Source of the DNA: Oscillospiraceae bacterium
GTDB taxonomy: Bacteria > Bacillota > Clostridia > Oscillospirales > Oscillospiraceae
Direction of reading: 5' to 3'
Length of the DNA: 64,000 nt
Assembly (NCBI GenBank): GCA_015067545.1
Contig: SVMG01000009.1
Location: 1 to 64,000 of the forward strand
Numbering within the stretch: the first letter of the stretch is position 1; each line of letters starts with the position of its first letter. Below, piece after piece: positions 1 to 7,010 of this stretch. Made by a program: the position numbers and the translations under genes. The notes beneath the pieces are model-generated. The model was given only the letters and a program-made list of their open reading frames with translations, was not told the DNA's origin and made no database searches.

Positions 1-119
<119 letters not shown>

Positions 120-319
120 TTGTATCTAAAGCACCGAAGTGCTCCAAATCAAAGTTTTGAATAAATTTGTTCTAGCAAATTTTACTCAAGAATTTCGTTG
201 GCTGTATTATTCGATATACATCGCTTAAACAATCCATTTATTGTCCAAGGTGTTTTTTCGTTCGTCTCACATTATTCAATTTACAAGGTACAGATGCTCC
301 CCATGTGGTTAGCTTGCTT

Positions 320-348
320 ATTCTAGCACATCTTCCAAACCCTGTCAA
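320..348 (-). promoter_or_regulatory. rRNA operon promoter, proximal
   Basis: On the minus strand, TTGACA (348-343) is followed after exactly 17 bases by TAGAAT (325-320). It sits about 200 bases upstream of the 16S 5' end and is the nearer of two tandem promoters. The 389-base stretch between the 16S 5' end and hpf holds only this leader, the two promoters and the hpf terminator. Confidence 0.85.
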
Positions 349-408
349 GAACTTTTTTCAGCTTTTTTCAAGTTTTTTCAGATGTCGCTTTCCTTTAGGC
401 GCTCGGAT

Positions 409-437
409 ATGATATCATCCGTTCCAGAAAATGTCAA
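409..437 (-). promoter_or_regulatory. rRNA operon promoter, distal
   Basis: On the minus strand, TTGACA (437-432) and TATCAT (414-409) are separated by 17 bases. It lies 89 bases upstream of the proximal promoter and has the same spacing, which is the usual tandem arrangement for ribosomal RNA operons. Confidence 0.75.
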
Positions 438-462
438 GAAATTTTCCGTCGGTATTTTATCC

Positions 463-493
463 AAAAAACCGCCGGGTTTTTCACCCGGCGGTT
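463..493 (-). terminator. Rho-independent terminator of hpf
   Basis: An 11-bp stem (467-477 with 483-493; AACCGCCGGGT / ACCCGGCGGTT) is followed on the minus strand by a run of six T. It lies 16 bases after the hpf stop codon and separates hpf from the rRNA promoters. Confidence 0.9.
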
Positions 494-508
494 GGCACTT
501 CTTTCAGT

Positions 509-1045
509 TTACAGAGCATCTTCGATGAGGCCGTAGCCGCCATCGTTTCTGCGGTAGACCACAGCGAACGCACCGTGGTTATCCTCATCCCGGAACGCAA
601 AGAAATTGTGCTCCAGCAGGTTCATTTGCAGAATCGCTTCCTCCCGGCTCATGGGGCGGAAATTAAACTGCTTGACCCGGACGATACGGAACTCCTCTTC
701 CTTTTCATCTGCCACGAAGGAGGTCTCCTCGGCGGATCTGACGAAGGCATCCTGGCGCAGACGGCGAGCCAGGCGGGTCTTGTTCTTGCGGATCTGACCC
801 TCAATGGTGCCCACGGCGGCATCGATGGAGGCGAACATATCAGATGTGCTCTCCCTTGCCCGGAACCAGGTGCCGGCACCGTGAACGGTGAGCTCCACAT
901 TGTTCCGGTTCTTTTCTACAGAGAATACGATGAGCGCTTGCGCATCCTCCTCGAAGTACCGAGCCAGCTTCATGACCTTTTTTTCGGCGTAGGCGTGGAC
1001 ATTGCCGGGCAGTTTGACTTTTTTCTCACTAAATTGGAATTTCAT
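509..1045 (-). CDS. hpf: Ribosome hibernation promoting factor, long form
   Basis: This 178-residue protein matches the long HPF/YfiA family. An N-terminal ribosome-binding domain (about 1-95, starting MKFQFSEKKV) is joined by a linker to a C-terminal dimerisation domain (about 120-178, with IVRVKQFNFRPMSREEAILQ). Long HPF binds the small subunit in stationary phase and dimerises to form inactive 100S ribosomes. The ATG is preceded by GAAAGGAG. The gene is monocistronic, with its own promoter (1088-1116) and terminator, and lies head-to-tail with the rRNA operon. Length and both domains are complete. Confidence 0.96.
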   Translation of the reverse strand: MKFQFSEKKVKLPGNVHAYAEKKVMKLARYFEEDAQALIVFSVEKNRNNVELTVHGAGTWFRARESTSDMFASIDAAVGTIEGQIRKNKTRLARRLRQDAFVRSAEETSFVADEKEEEFRIVRVKQFNFRPMSREEAILQMNLLEHNFFAFRDEDNHGAFAVVYRRNDGGYGLIEDAL

Positions 1046-1087
1046 ATGCGGCGCTCCTTTCTTTCACCGGTTCTCCGGTGTACTATA

Positions 1088-1116
1088 ACTATACCCTGTT
1101 TTTAAGAAATCGACAA
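1088..1116 (-). promoter_or_regulatory. hpf promoter
   Basis: On the minus strand, TTGTCG (1116-1111) is followed after 17 bases by TATAGT (1093-1088), about 43 bases before the hpf ATG. Confidence 0.6.
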
Positions 1117-1144
1117 GGGCGCAGCGGAAAAATTCATATATTGT

Positions 1145-1759
1145 TTATTTATTTATATTGTATCGTTTTCTTTTGGCCACGAAAAAGCGAATAAATGCAT
1201 AAGCAAAGCCTAGACCCACAATGACTAGTATGCGAATTCTGTCTTGATAAAGGACAGAATACAATGGCCTTTTAATAACACAGACATCTCCCGTTTCACA
1301 AACTTTCCAAACGGATGCAAATTTAATCACATAATCAGTTGAACTTTTTTCAAAATCAATGCTTTCTAAAATGTTATTTGCATCATCTCTCCCTATAAAT
1401 TGGATAAATTCGCCTTCTAAAAAAACATACACGTGGCTATGCGGATCCCTTACATATAAATAGCGATCCTTTACTGCAAACATAAATGCGCCATTTGGAT
1501 AATCATAAAAGGCTAGCGTGTACAGATAATTGCCATCCAGATCAAACACTCTCAAAACACCCTCATCTGAATCCAGCAAATATAGGTGAGTATCATCGTT
1601 CGCTATCTGATCAATATTGATCGTATCAATATCTAACTCTTCGACAAACCGGACGGGAGTCCCATACGTCAATGCAGGTTTATATGAATTGCAACCCGAA
1701 ATTGTCAGCAGAAGTAGCACAACGATTAAGATACTTACAATCATTCTTCGAAGTTTCAT
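1145..1759 (-). CDS. Lipoprotein with a C-terminal membrane segment, function unknown
   Basis: The start was placed at 1759, where an ATG follows AAGGAGGTTATT; the open frame runs further upstream into a dispersed repeat. The 204-residue protein begins MKLRRMIVSI, has a hydrophobic signal and a lipobox ending in LTISGC, so it should be lipid-anchored outside the cell. The middle (about 45-130) has repeated strands such as LYLLDSDEGVLRVFDLDG that resemble beta-propeller (NHL/six-bladed) blades, but only two or three blades fit. A second hydrophobic stretch (about 175-195) precedes the basic end AKRKRYNINK. I do not recognise the family. The sequence is AT-richer than its neighbours. Confidence 0.7.
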   Translation of the reverse strand: MKLRRMIVSILIVVLLLLTISGCNSYKPALTYGTPVRFVEELDIDTINIDQIANDDTHLYLLDSDEGVLRVFDLDGNYLYTLAFYDYPNGAFMFAVKDRYLYVRDPHSHVYVFLEGEFIQFIGRDDANNILESIDFEKSSTDYVIKFASVWKVCETGDVCVIKRPLYSVLYQDRIRILVIVGLGFAYAFIRFFVAKRKRYNINK

Positions 1760-1788
1760 AATAACCTCCTTAACGCGCACCGCTTTCT

Positions 1789-1843
1789 TGTAGGGACACT
1801 CCTCCGGAGTGTCTGTGGACACCGCAGGAGCGGTGTCCCTACA
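1789..1843. repeat. Family C intergenic repeat, copy 1
   Basis: This is an imperfect palindrome with outer ends TGTAGGGACAC and GGTGTCCCTACA and an inner pair built on ACACTCC / GGAGTGT. It lies between the lacI stop and the lipoprotein start. Related sequences are at 4610-4631 (fragment) and 44742-44792. Confidence 0.7.
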
Positions 1844-1856
1844 ATATCGCGTCGTT

Positions 1857-2855
1857 TCATCTCTCTATGATCCGATAGCCCAAAATCGGCTTGGGGTCAT
1901 AGTTTTCATCCCGGAGGCAGCGCAGCAGCTCCCGGCAGGCGATCTGTCCCAGCTCGCCTGCGTCGAAGCGCACCGCAGAAACCGGGAAGCGGTAATTGCT
2001 CAGGGATTCATTGTCCGCCAGAGAATAGATCCGCAGATCGCCCGGGGTCAGCCACATGCACTGCTCCAACGCCCGCAAAACATGGGCGCAGATTTCATCA
2101 TCCATGGCTAAAAAGCGGCGCACGCCCTTTTGCAGGCACTCCTCCACCGCAGCAGCGCAGGCGCGGTAATTGGCCACCTCCGTGTAAAGGAAAACATCCT
2201 CTTTTGCAAAATTCACTTCCTCTGCAGCTTTGTTAAAGCCAGCCAACCGGCTCTGGTTGACGATGTAGCGCATATCGTTGCCCAGCAGGGCGATCTTCTC
2301 CCGGCTTTCCTGGAGGATGGTCTTGGAGAATGCCCGGCAGCCACCCACCTGGTCGTGGTCGGCCTCCACTGTGGCCTTGCCGGCCATGGACGGAGGCAGC
2401 GAACCGATGGTGGCAAAGGGCATATCCCGCTCCACCAAAATATCCACCAGTGCATCATTCTCCACCGTACGGGACAGGATCACGCCGTCCACCTTGCGGT
2501 TATCCAGGGTTCTGAGCAGGGATTCCGGGTACAGATCTGTAGAAAGACACATTAATATATTATAGTCCCAGTTGAAGGCTTCCTCACAGATGGCATTGAT
2601 CACCTGGCGAATGTAGGGCGGATTTTGCTGGATAAAGGATTTCGGCAACACCAGCGCCAAATTATAGGTACGACTCTCCGCCAAGCCCTTTGCCGATGCG
2701 CTGGGATGATAGTCGCACTCCTTGATATATGCCTTAACCTTTTCCCGCATGGCTTCGCTGATGCGTCCTTTGCCGGAAATGGCCCGGGAAATGGTGGTTT
2801 TGGACACACCCAGATCCCGGGCAATGTCATCAATGGTAATATTATGTTTGGCCAT
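1857..2855 (-). CDS. LacI/GalR family transcriptional regulator
   Basis: The protein is 332 residues from ATG 2855 (preceded by AAAGGAAAA); the longer open frame upstream has no ribosome site. The N-terminus has the LacI helix-turn-helix and hinge (ITIDDIARDLGVSKTTISRAIS, hinge near residue 55). A periplasmic-binding-protein-like sensor domain follows (about 60-332; LALVLPKSF, VDGVILSRT, AMDDEICAHVLRALEQ). It is divergent from thyA with a perfect palindrome in between, so autoregulation and control of thyA-folA are plausible. The effector is unknown. Its position beside a thymidylate gene suggests a nucleoside or sugar signal, but nothing in the sequence proves it. Confidence 0.92.
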   Translation of the reverse strand: MAKHNITIDDIARDLGVSKTTISRAISGKGRISEAMREKVKAYIKECDYHPSASAKGLAESRTYNLALVLPKSFIQQNPPYIRQVINAICEEAFNWDYNILMCLSTDLYPESLLRTLDNRKVDGVILSRTVENDALVDILVERDMPFATIGSLPPSMAGKATVEADHDQVGGCRAFSKTILQESREKIALLGNDMRYIVNQSRLAGFNKAAEEVNFAKEDVFLYTEVANYRACAAAVEECLQKGVRRFLAMDDEICAHVLRALEQCMWLTPGDLRIYSLADNESLSNYRFPVSAVRFDAGELGQIACRELLRCLRDENYDPKPILGYRIIER

Positions 2856-2869
2856 AGTTCGATTTTCCT

Positions 2870-2898
2870 TTACAGAAAGCAATTTGATGTGATATAAT
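2870..2898 (+). promoter_or_regulatory. Candidate thyA promoter
   Basis: TTACAG (2870-2875) and TATAAT (2893-2898) are separated by 17 bases on the plus strand. The expected start near 2905 falls on the first base of the LacI-type palindrome, so repressor binding there would block initiation. Confidence 0.6.
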
Positions 2899-2923
2899 AG
2901 ACTCTGCGCAATAGCTTGCGCAA
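2894..2923 (-). promoter_or_regulatory. Candidate lacI promoter
   Basis: On the minus strand, TTGCGC (2923-2918) and TATTAT (2899-2894) have an 18-base spacer. The -35 lies inside the palindromic operator, and the -10 overlaps the thyA -10 on the other strand, giving face-to-face promoters under one operator. Confidence 0.5.
2905..2922. promoter_or_regulatory. LacI-family operator
   Basis: TGCGCAA (2905-2911) and TTGCGCA (2916-2922) form a perfect inverted repeat around TAGC. Two more GCGCAA half-sites follow at 2940-2945 and 2961-2966, before thyA. Size and position match a LacI-type operator controlling the divergent lacI/thyA pair. Confidence 0.65.
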
Positions 2924-2988
2924 CCATTGTAACAAATCCGCGCAACATTGTCAATATTTGGCGCAAAAACGCAAAAGAGGTGTCTTTT

Positions 2989-3819
2989 ATGAGCAGAGCG
3001 GACGAAATTTACCGCGCAACCTGCCTGGATATTTTGGAGAACGGTTTCTCTGACGAAGGGCTGGAGGTGCGCCCCCATTGGCCTGATGGCACACCCGCCC
3101 ACACCATCAAAAAATTCGGCGTAGTCAACCGCTACAATTTGGCGGAGGAATTTCCCATCATGACCCTGCGCCGCACCTATTGGAAGAGTGCCGTGGACGA
3201 GCTTCTGTGGATCTGGCAGAAGAAGTCCAACCGCATTGAAGACCTTGGCAGTCACGTGTGGGACGAGTGGGCAGGTGCCGACGGCACCATCGGCAAGGCT
3301 TACGGCTATCAGTTGGGCGTGAAGCACCGGTACGCCGAGGGCGAGTTCGACCAGGTGGATCGTGTGCTGTACGATCTGAAGAATAACCCCAATTCCCGGC
3401 GGATCCTCACCAGTATCTATAATTTCGACGATCTGCACGAGATGAATCTCTACCCCTGCGCCTATTCCATGACCTTCAATGTCACCGGTGATACCCTCAA
3501 CGGCATTCTGAACCAGCGTTCTCAGGACATGCTCACCGCCAACAACTGGAATGTATGCCAATACGCAGTGCTTATGCACATGATGGCGCAGGTTTCCGGC
3601 CTGAAGGTGGGCGAGCTGATCCATGTGATCGCCGACTGCCATATTTACGACCGGCACATTCCCATGGTTAAGGAAATGCTGAAAAACGAGGGCTTCCCCG
3701 CCCCCAAGTTCTCCATGGACGAGAGCATCACCGATTTCTATGCTTTTACCAAGAACAGTTTCAAGGTGGAAGACTACCGGTTCCATCCCTTTGATTTTGA
3801 GATCCCCATGGCGATATAA
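2989..3819 (+). CDS. thyA: Thymidylate synthase
   Basis: This is a 276-residue ThyA-type enzyme that methylates dUMP to dTMP using methylene-tetrahydrofolate. The catalytic cysteine is in LYPCAYSMTF, the phosphate-binding arginine in NQRSQDML, and the dUMP-contacting region is in ADCHIYDRHI. ATG 2989 was chosen because AGAGG lies eight bases upstream; an in-frame GTG at 2980 overlaps that site. The dihydrofolate product is recycled by the next gene, folA, making this the standard thyA-folA pair, although a family A element separates them. Confidence 0.97.
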   Translation: MSRADEIYRATCLDILENGFSDEGLEVRPHWPDGTPAHTIKKFGVVNRYNLAEEFPIMTLRRTYWKSAVDELLWIWQKKSNRIEDLGSHVWDEWAGADGTIGKAYGYQLGVKHRYAEGEFDQVDRVLYDLKNNPNSRRILTSIYNFDDLHEMNLYPCAYSMTFNVTGDTLNGILNQRSQDMLTANNWNVCQYAVLMHMMAQVSGLKVGELIHVIADCHIYDRHIPMVKEMLKNEGFPAPKFSMDESITDFYAFTKNSFKVEDYRFHPFDFEIPMAI

Positions 3820-3946
3820 GCCTTCCCCCTTGGCTCTCCCTCTGGGAGAGCTGGCAAAAATCTCCGATTTTTGACTGAGAGGGCAATTATACAACACCCT
3901 CTCCGTCAGCCTGTTCGGCTGACACCTCTCCCAGCGGGAGAGGCAA
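3820..3946. repeat. Family A multi-hairpin element, copy A1
   Basis: The end hairpins are GCTCTCCC/GGGAGAGC and CTCTCCC/GGGAGAG. Inner hairpins are AAAAATC/GATTTTT and GTCAGCC/GGCTGAC, and the central stem is GAGAGGG with CCCTCTC. It fills the gap between the thyA stop and the folA ribosome binding site. Confidence 0.85.
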
Positions 3947-3967
3947 GTACATATTTGAGGTAACTTT

Positions 3968-4447
3968 ATGGAACTGATCGTAGCAGTCTATGACGACTGG
4001 GGCATCGGCAAGGACGGCACACAGCCCATTGCCCTGTCCGCAGACCGAAAATTTTTCCGGGAGACCACCCGCGGTGCGGCAGTGATCGTGGGCCGGCGCA
4101 CGGTGGAGGATTTCCCCGGACAAAAGCCCCTCCCCGGTCGCGAGAATATTATGTTAACCAGAACCAAGCGGTTGTACCCCGGTTTTACCATGGCCGCCTC
4201 AGCGGAGGATGCCGCCCGTTTGGCACAAAACGCCGAAAGAGCCATGGTCATCGGCGGCGGAAGCGTCTATCGTCAGATGCTCCCAATGTGCGACACCGCC
4301 TATGTGACCAAAGTGCATGCTAAGGTGGAATCCGATACCTTCTTCCCCAATCTGGACGAGGATGAAAATTGGATGCTTGCCGAAATTCTGCAATCCGGCG
4401 AAGAAAACGGCATTGCTTATGAAATGTGCCTGTATAAAAGGAAATGA
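3968..4447 (+). CDS. folA: Dihydrofolate reductase
   Basis: The 159-residue protein has the usual DHFR length and landmarks: N-terminal LIVAVYDDWGIGKDG with the Met20-type loop, the NADPH-binding VIVGRRTVEDFPG and RENIMLTR, and AMVIGGGSVYRQML for the cofactor pyrophosphate. It reduces dihydrofolate to tetrahydrofolate, regenerating the cofactor oxidised by ThyA just upstream. The start has GAGGTAAC before ATG. Expression probably reads through from the thyA promoter across element A1. A strong terminator overlaps the stop codon. Confidence 0.95.
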   Translation: MELIVAVYDDWGIGKDGTQPIALSADRKFFRETTRGAAVIVGRRTVEDFPGQKPLPGRENIMLTRTKRLYPGFTMAASAEDAARLAQNAERAMVIGGGSVYRQMLPMCDTAYVTKVHAKVESDTFFPNLDEDENWMLAEILQSGEENGIAYEMCLYKRK

Positions 4448-4471
4448 CCGAGTTCTCCTCGGTCATTTTTT
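4443..4471 (+). terminator. Terminator of thyA-folA
   Basis: The stem ATGACCGAG / CTCGGTCAT overlaps the folA stop codon and is followed by a run of T (4466-4471). Confidence 0.9.
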
Positions 4472-4483
4472 ATGCCTTCCCAT

Positions 4484-4603
4484 TGCCTCCCCTTTGAGGG
4501 GAGGTGGACGGAATCTTCGATTCCGGACGGAGGGGTGTTTGCAGTTCTGTGACACCCCTCAGCCTCACGTTCGCTCGGCAGCTCCCCTCTTAGGGGAGCC
4601 TTT
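4484..4603. repeat. Family A multi-hairpin element, copy A2
   Basis: The ends are CCTCCCC/GGGGAGG and GCTCCCC/GGGGAGC; the left inner hairpin is CGGAATC/GATTCCG; the central stem is GGGGTGT with ACACCCC. It follows the folA terminator. A fragment of family C (GTTAGGGACG...CCCCTACA) directly follows at 4610-4631. Confidence 0.85.
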
Positions 4604-4609
4604 CTGGCC

Positions 4610-4631
4610 GTTAGGGACGCCGGCCCCTACA
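4610..4631. repeat. Family C repeat fragment, copy 2
   Basis: TTAGGGACG and CGGCCCCTACA are separated by only a few bases, as in the ends of the longer family C copies at 1789 and 44742. The middle of the element is missing. Confidence 0.45.
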
Positions 4632-4634
4632 TAA

Positions 4635-4663
4635 TCATATTCCCTTCCCCCGCCGCATATACT
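4635..4663 (+). promoter_or_regulatory. Sigma-E-like promoter for ylmC
   Basis: TCATATT (4635-4641), a 14-base spacer and CATATACT (4656-4663) fit the mother-cell sigma-E pattern known from Bacillus (ATA-containing -35, CATA-type -10). It lies 30 bases before a gene of a sporulation family. Confidence 0.55.
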
Positions 4664-4692
4664 GTACCAAAACTTTATGAGGAGGGCATGCT

Positions 4693-4977
4693 ATGGGTAT
4701 TCGGGTAACGGATCTGCACTGCAAAGAGGTGATCTGCGTTGCCGACGGACGGCGGCTGGGATTTGTGTCCGATGTAGAGATCGAGCTGCCGGAAGGACGG
4801 GTCCTTGCCATTTTGGTGCCGGGCCCCTGTCGCTTTATGGGGGTTCTGGGTCGGCAGGATGATTATGTCATTCCCTGGAAGTTCATCAAGCGCATTGGCC
4901 CGGACATCGTTTTGGTAGATGTGCGCCCGGAGGATTGCTGCCGGCCCCGTCCGAAACCTCTATGGCTTCCTTTTTGA
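4693..4977 (+). CDS. YlmC/YmxH family sporulation protein (PRC-barrel)
   Basis: This 94-residue single-domain protein starts MGIRVTDLHCKEVICVADG and continues through ...GFVSDVEIELPEGRVLAILVPGP to YVIPWKFIKRIGPDIVLV. That pattern is typical of the YlmC/YmxH PRC-barrel family conserved in spore-formers; its biochemical role is unsettled. AGGAGG precedes the ATG. It is monocistronic, and the sigma-E-like promoter fits expression in the mother cell. The tail (CCRPRPKPLWLPF) is unusual for its two adjacent cysteines. A short hairpin (TTCCAAA...TTTGGAA, 4994-5011) may end the transcript. Confidence 0.88.
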   Translation: MGIRVTDLHCKEVICVADGRRLGFVSDVEIELPEGRVLAILVPGPCRFMGVLGRQDDYVIPWKFIKRIGPDIVLVDVRPEDCCRPRPKPLWLPF

Positions 4978-5018
4978 GAAAAAATAGGAATATTTCCAAA
5001 TTTTTTTGGAAAAAATAC

Positions 5019-5047
5019 TTGCAAAACGGTTTTGGATGCCGTATAAT
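5019..5047 (+). promoter_or_regulatory. rpsB promoter
   Basis: TTGCAA (5019-5024) and TATAAT (5042-5047) are spaced by 17 bases, and transcription should start near 5054. This leaves a leader of about 120 bases before rpsB. Confidence 0.85.
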
Positions 5048-5176
5048 GGTTCGGCATGGGCTCTACCCATGACTATATTACACCACACACCCGGGGACCT
5101 GTCGCTCCCGTGTCCATCATGGACGGGCGGCCGGGATGATCGGGGTGGAGGACAAAACAAAAGGAGAAAACAAAAA
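5048..5176 (+). promoter_or_regulatory. Structured 5' leader of rpsB-tsf, possible S2 autoregulatory RNA
   Basis: The roughly 120-base leader is GC-rich and contains clear hairpins: CATGGG/CCCATG at 5054-5070, plus complementary GGAC/GTCC and CCGGG/CCCGG segments between 5086 and 5145. Ribosomal protein operons are often autoregulated by such leaders. I cannot match it to a named class. Confidence 0.4.
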
Positions 5177-5911
5177 ATGGCTGTCGTATCTATGAAACAA
5201 CTGCTGGAGGCCGGCGTACACTTCGGTCACCAAACCCGCCGCTGGAATCCCAAAATGGCTCCCTACATCTACACCGAGCGTAACGGTATCTACATCATCG
5301 ACCTGCAGAAGACTGCAAAGAAGCTGGAAGAGGCTTATAACTTCATCCGCGAGACTTCTGCTAACGGTGGCAACATCCTGTTCGTCGGCACCAAGAAGCA
5401 GGCTCAGGACGCTATCAAGGAAGAGGCGATCCGCTGCGGCGGTTACTATGTCAACGCCCGTTGGCTGGGCGGCATGATGACCAACTTCCGCACCATGCGT
5501 ACCCGTATCGACCGTCTGGCTCAGCTGCGCAAGATGGAAGCTGACGGCACCTTCGCTATGCTTCCCAAGAAGGAAGTCATTCAGCTGCAGGGTGAGATCG
5601 AGAAGCTGGAGAAGTACCTGGGCGGCGTGAAGGAAATGAAGAAGCTGCCTGCTGCTCTGTTCATCGTTGACCCCCGCAAGGAGCGCAACGCCATCGCCGA
5701 GGCTCACAAGCTGAACATCCCCATCGTGGCTATCGTTGATACCAACTGCGATCCCGACGAGATCGACTACGTGATCCCCGGCAACGATGACGCTATCCGC
5801 GCCATCCGCCTGATCGCCGCTGCTATGGCTAACGGCGTGATCGAGGGCCGTCAGGGTGAGGACGCTGCTGCTGAGGCTACTGAAGCCGAGGCTGTCGAAG
5901 CTGCTGAATAA
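5177..5911 (+). CDS. rpsB: 30S ribosomal protein S2
   Basis: The 244-residue S2 begins [27 protein letters not shown] at an ATG with AAGGAG ten bases upstream; the longer open frame to 5006 is leader RNA. Conserved landmarks are [20 protein letters not shown] and the [15 protein letters not shown] / [22 protein letters not shown] core. The acidic alanine-rich tail ([18 protein letters not shown]) is the usual variable S2 C-terminus. It assembles late into the 30S head. It is co-transcribed with tsf, which starts 26 bases downstream behind AGGAGG. Confidence 0.98.
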   Translation: MAVVSMKQLLEAGVHFGHQTRRWNPKMAPYIYTERNGIYIIDLQKTAKKLEEAYNFIRETSANGGNILFVGTKKQAQDAIKEEAIRCGGYYVNARWLGGMMTNFRTMRTRIDRLAQLRKMEADGTFAMLPKKEVIQLQGEIEKLEKYLGGVKEMKKLPAALFIVDPRKERNAIAEAHKLNIPIVAIVDTNCDPDEIDYVIPGNDDAIRAIRLIAAAMANGVIEGRQGEDAAAEATEAEAVEAAE

Positions 5912-5937
5912 GATACAGATTTTAGGAGGATACCAAA

Positions 5938-6867
5938 ATGGCTTTTACCGCATTGGATGTTAAGAAGCTCCGTGAAATGACCAACGTTGGCATGATGGAC
6001 TGCAAGGCTGCTCTGACTGCTACCGATGGTGATATGGATAAGGCTGTGGACTGGCTGCGTGAAAAGGGCCTGGCCAAGGCTGCCAAGAAGGCTGACCGCA
6101 TCGCTGCTGAAGGCGTTGCTTACGCTACCGTCGTAAACGGCGTGGGCGTTGTGATCGAGGTCAACTCCGAGACCGACTTCGCCGCCAAGACCGAATCCTT
6201 CCTGGATCTGGTCAAGAACCTGGCTGTTGCTGTTGCTGAGCAGAACCCCGCTGACGTGGAGGCTCTGAAGGCCTGCACCTACCCCGGCTCCAACCTGACC
6301 GTCACCGAGATCATGCAGGAGAAGGTCATGTCCATCGGCGAGAACATGCAGATCCGCCGCTTCTCCCGCTTTGCTGAGAACACCTCCGTTGCCTACGTTC
6401 ACGCAGGCGGCACTCACGGCGTTCTGGTGAATCTGGCTGTGGAAGGCGACATCGACGCTACTGAGATCGGTAAGAACGTGGCTATGCAGATCGCTGCCAT
6501 GGGCGCAAAGTACTGGGATAAGTCCCTGGTGCCCCAGGCTGAGGTTGACAAGGAAATGTCCGTGCAGCTGGCTCTGATGGACAACGATCCCAAGATGGCC
6601 GGCAAGCCTGCTCAGGTCAAGGAAAAGATCGCTGCCGGCAAGATCGCCGCTTTCTTCAAGGACATCTGCCTGCTGCAGCAGGAGTTCGTCCGCGCTGACC
6701 TGTTTAAGGGCGACGTGGCTGGCTACATTGCTGACGCTGCCAAGAAGCTGGGCGGCAAGGTCACCTTCGTGGATGCCATCCACTACATCAAGGGCGAAGG
6801 CATCGAGAAGAAGGAAGAGAACTTTGCTGACGAAGTGGCTGCTCAGATCGCAGGCGCCAAGAAGTAA
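5938..6867 (+). CDS. tsf: Translation elongation factor Ts
   Basis: This is a full-length EF-Ts of 309 residues, the nucleotide exchange factor for EF-Tu. The N-terminal UBA-like module (about 1-55; LREMTNVGMMDCKAALTATDGDMDKAVDWLREKG) holds the TDFV-like contact region, and ETDFAAK lies near residue 85. The subdomains that displace Mg-GDP from EF-Tu follow. The rpsB-tsf order is almost universal. Codon use is strongly biased, as expected for high expression. The operon ends at a strong terminator. Confidence 0.98.
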   Translation: MAFTALDVKKLREMTNVGMMDCKAALTATDGDMDKAVDWLREKGLAKAAKKADRIAAEGVAYATVVNGVGVVIEVNSETDFAAKTESFLDLVKNLAVAVAEQNPADVEALKACTYPGSNLTVTEIMQEKVMSIGENMQIRRFSRFAENTSVAYVHAGGTHGVLVNLAVEGDIDATEIGKNVAMQIAAMGAKYWDKSLVPQAEVDKEMSVQLALMDNDPKMAGKPAQVKEKIAAGKIAAFFKDICLLQQEFVRADLFKGDVAGYIADAAKKLGGKVTFVDAIHYIKGEGIEKKEENFADEVAAQIAGAKK

Positions 6868-6883
6868 TTTCTTAACAATGCTT

Positions 6884-6916
6884 ACTCCCCAACCACTCGG
6901 TTGGGGAGTTTTTTTC
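6884..6916 (+). terminator. Terminator of rpsB-tsf
   Basis: The 11-bp stem ACTCCCCAACC / GGTTGGGGAGT (6884-6909) is followed by a run of seven T. Confidence 0.93.
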
Positions 6917-6946
6917 TGCGAAATTGTAAACATTTCTCTTAACAGC

Positions 6947-6975
6947 TTGCGCGAAAAAACAGATTGTGTTATGAT
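6947..6975 (+). promoter_or_regulatory. Promoter of the ABC exporter operon
   Basis: TTGCGC (6947-6952) and TATGAT (6970-6975) are spaced by 17 bases, 36 bases before the first ATP-binding subunit gene. No adjacent regulator gene is present. Confidence 0.5.
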
Positions 6976-7010
6976 GAATGATAAAGTTTTATTCCTCGGG
7001 AGGTAGGAAA

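Noticed and set aside
2980..2988. GTG at 2980 as the thyA start
   Set aside because: It overlaps the AGAGG ribosome site; ATG 2989 has correct spacing and gives the normal ThyA N-terminus.
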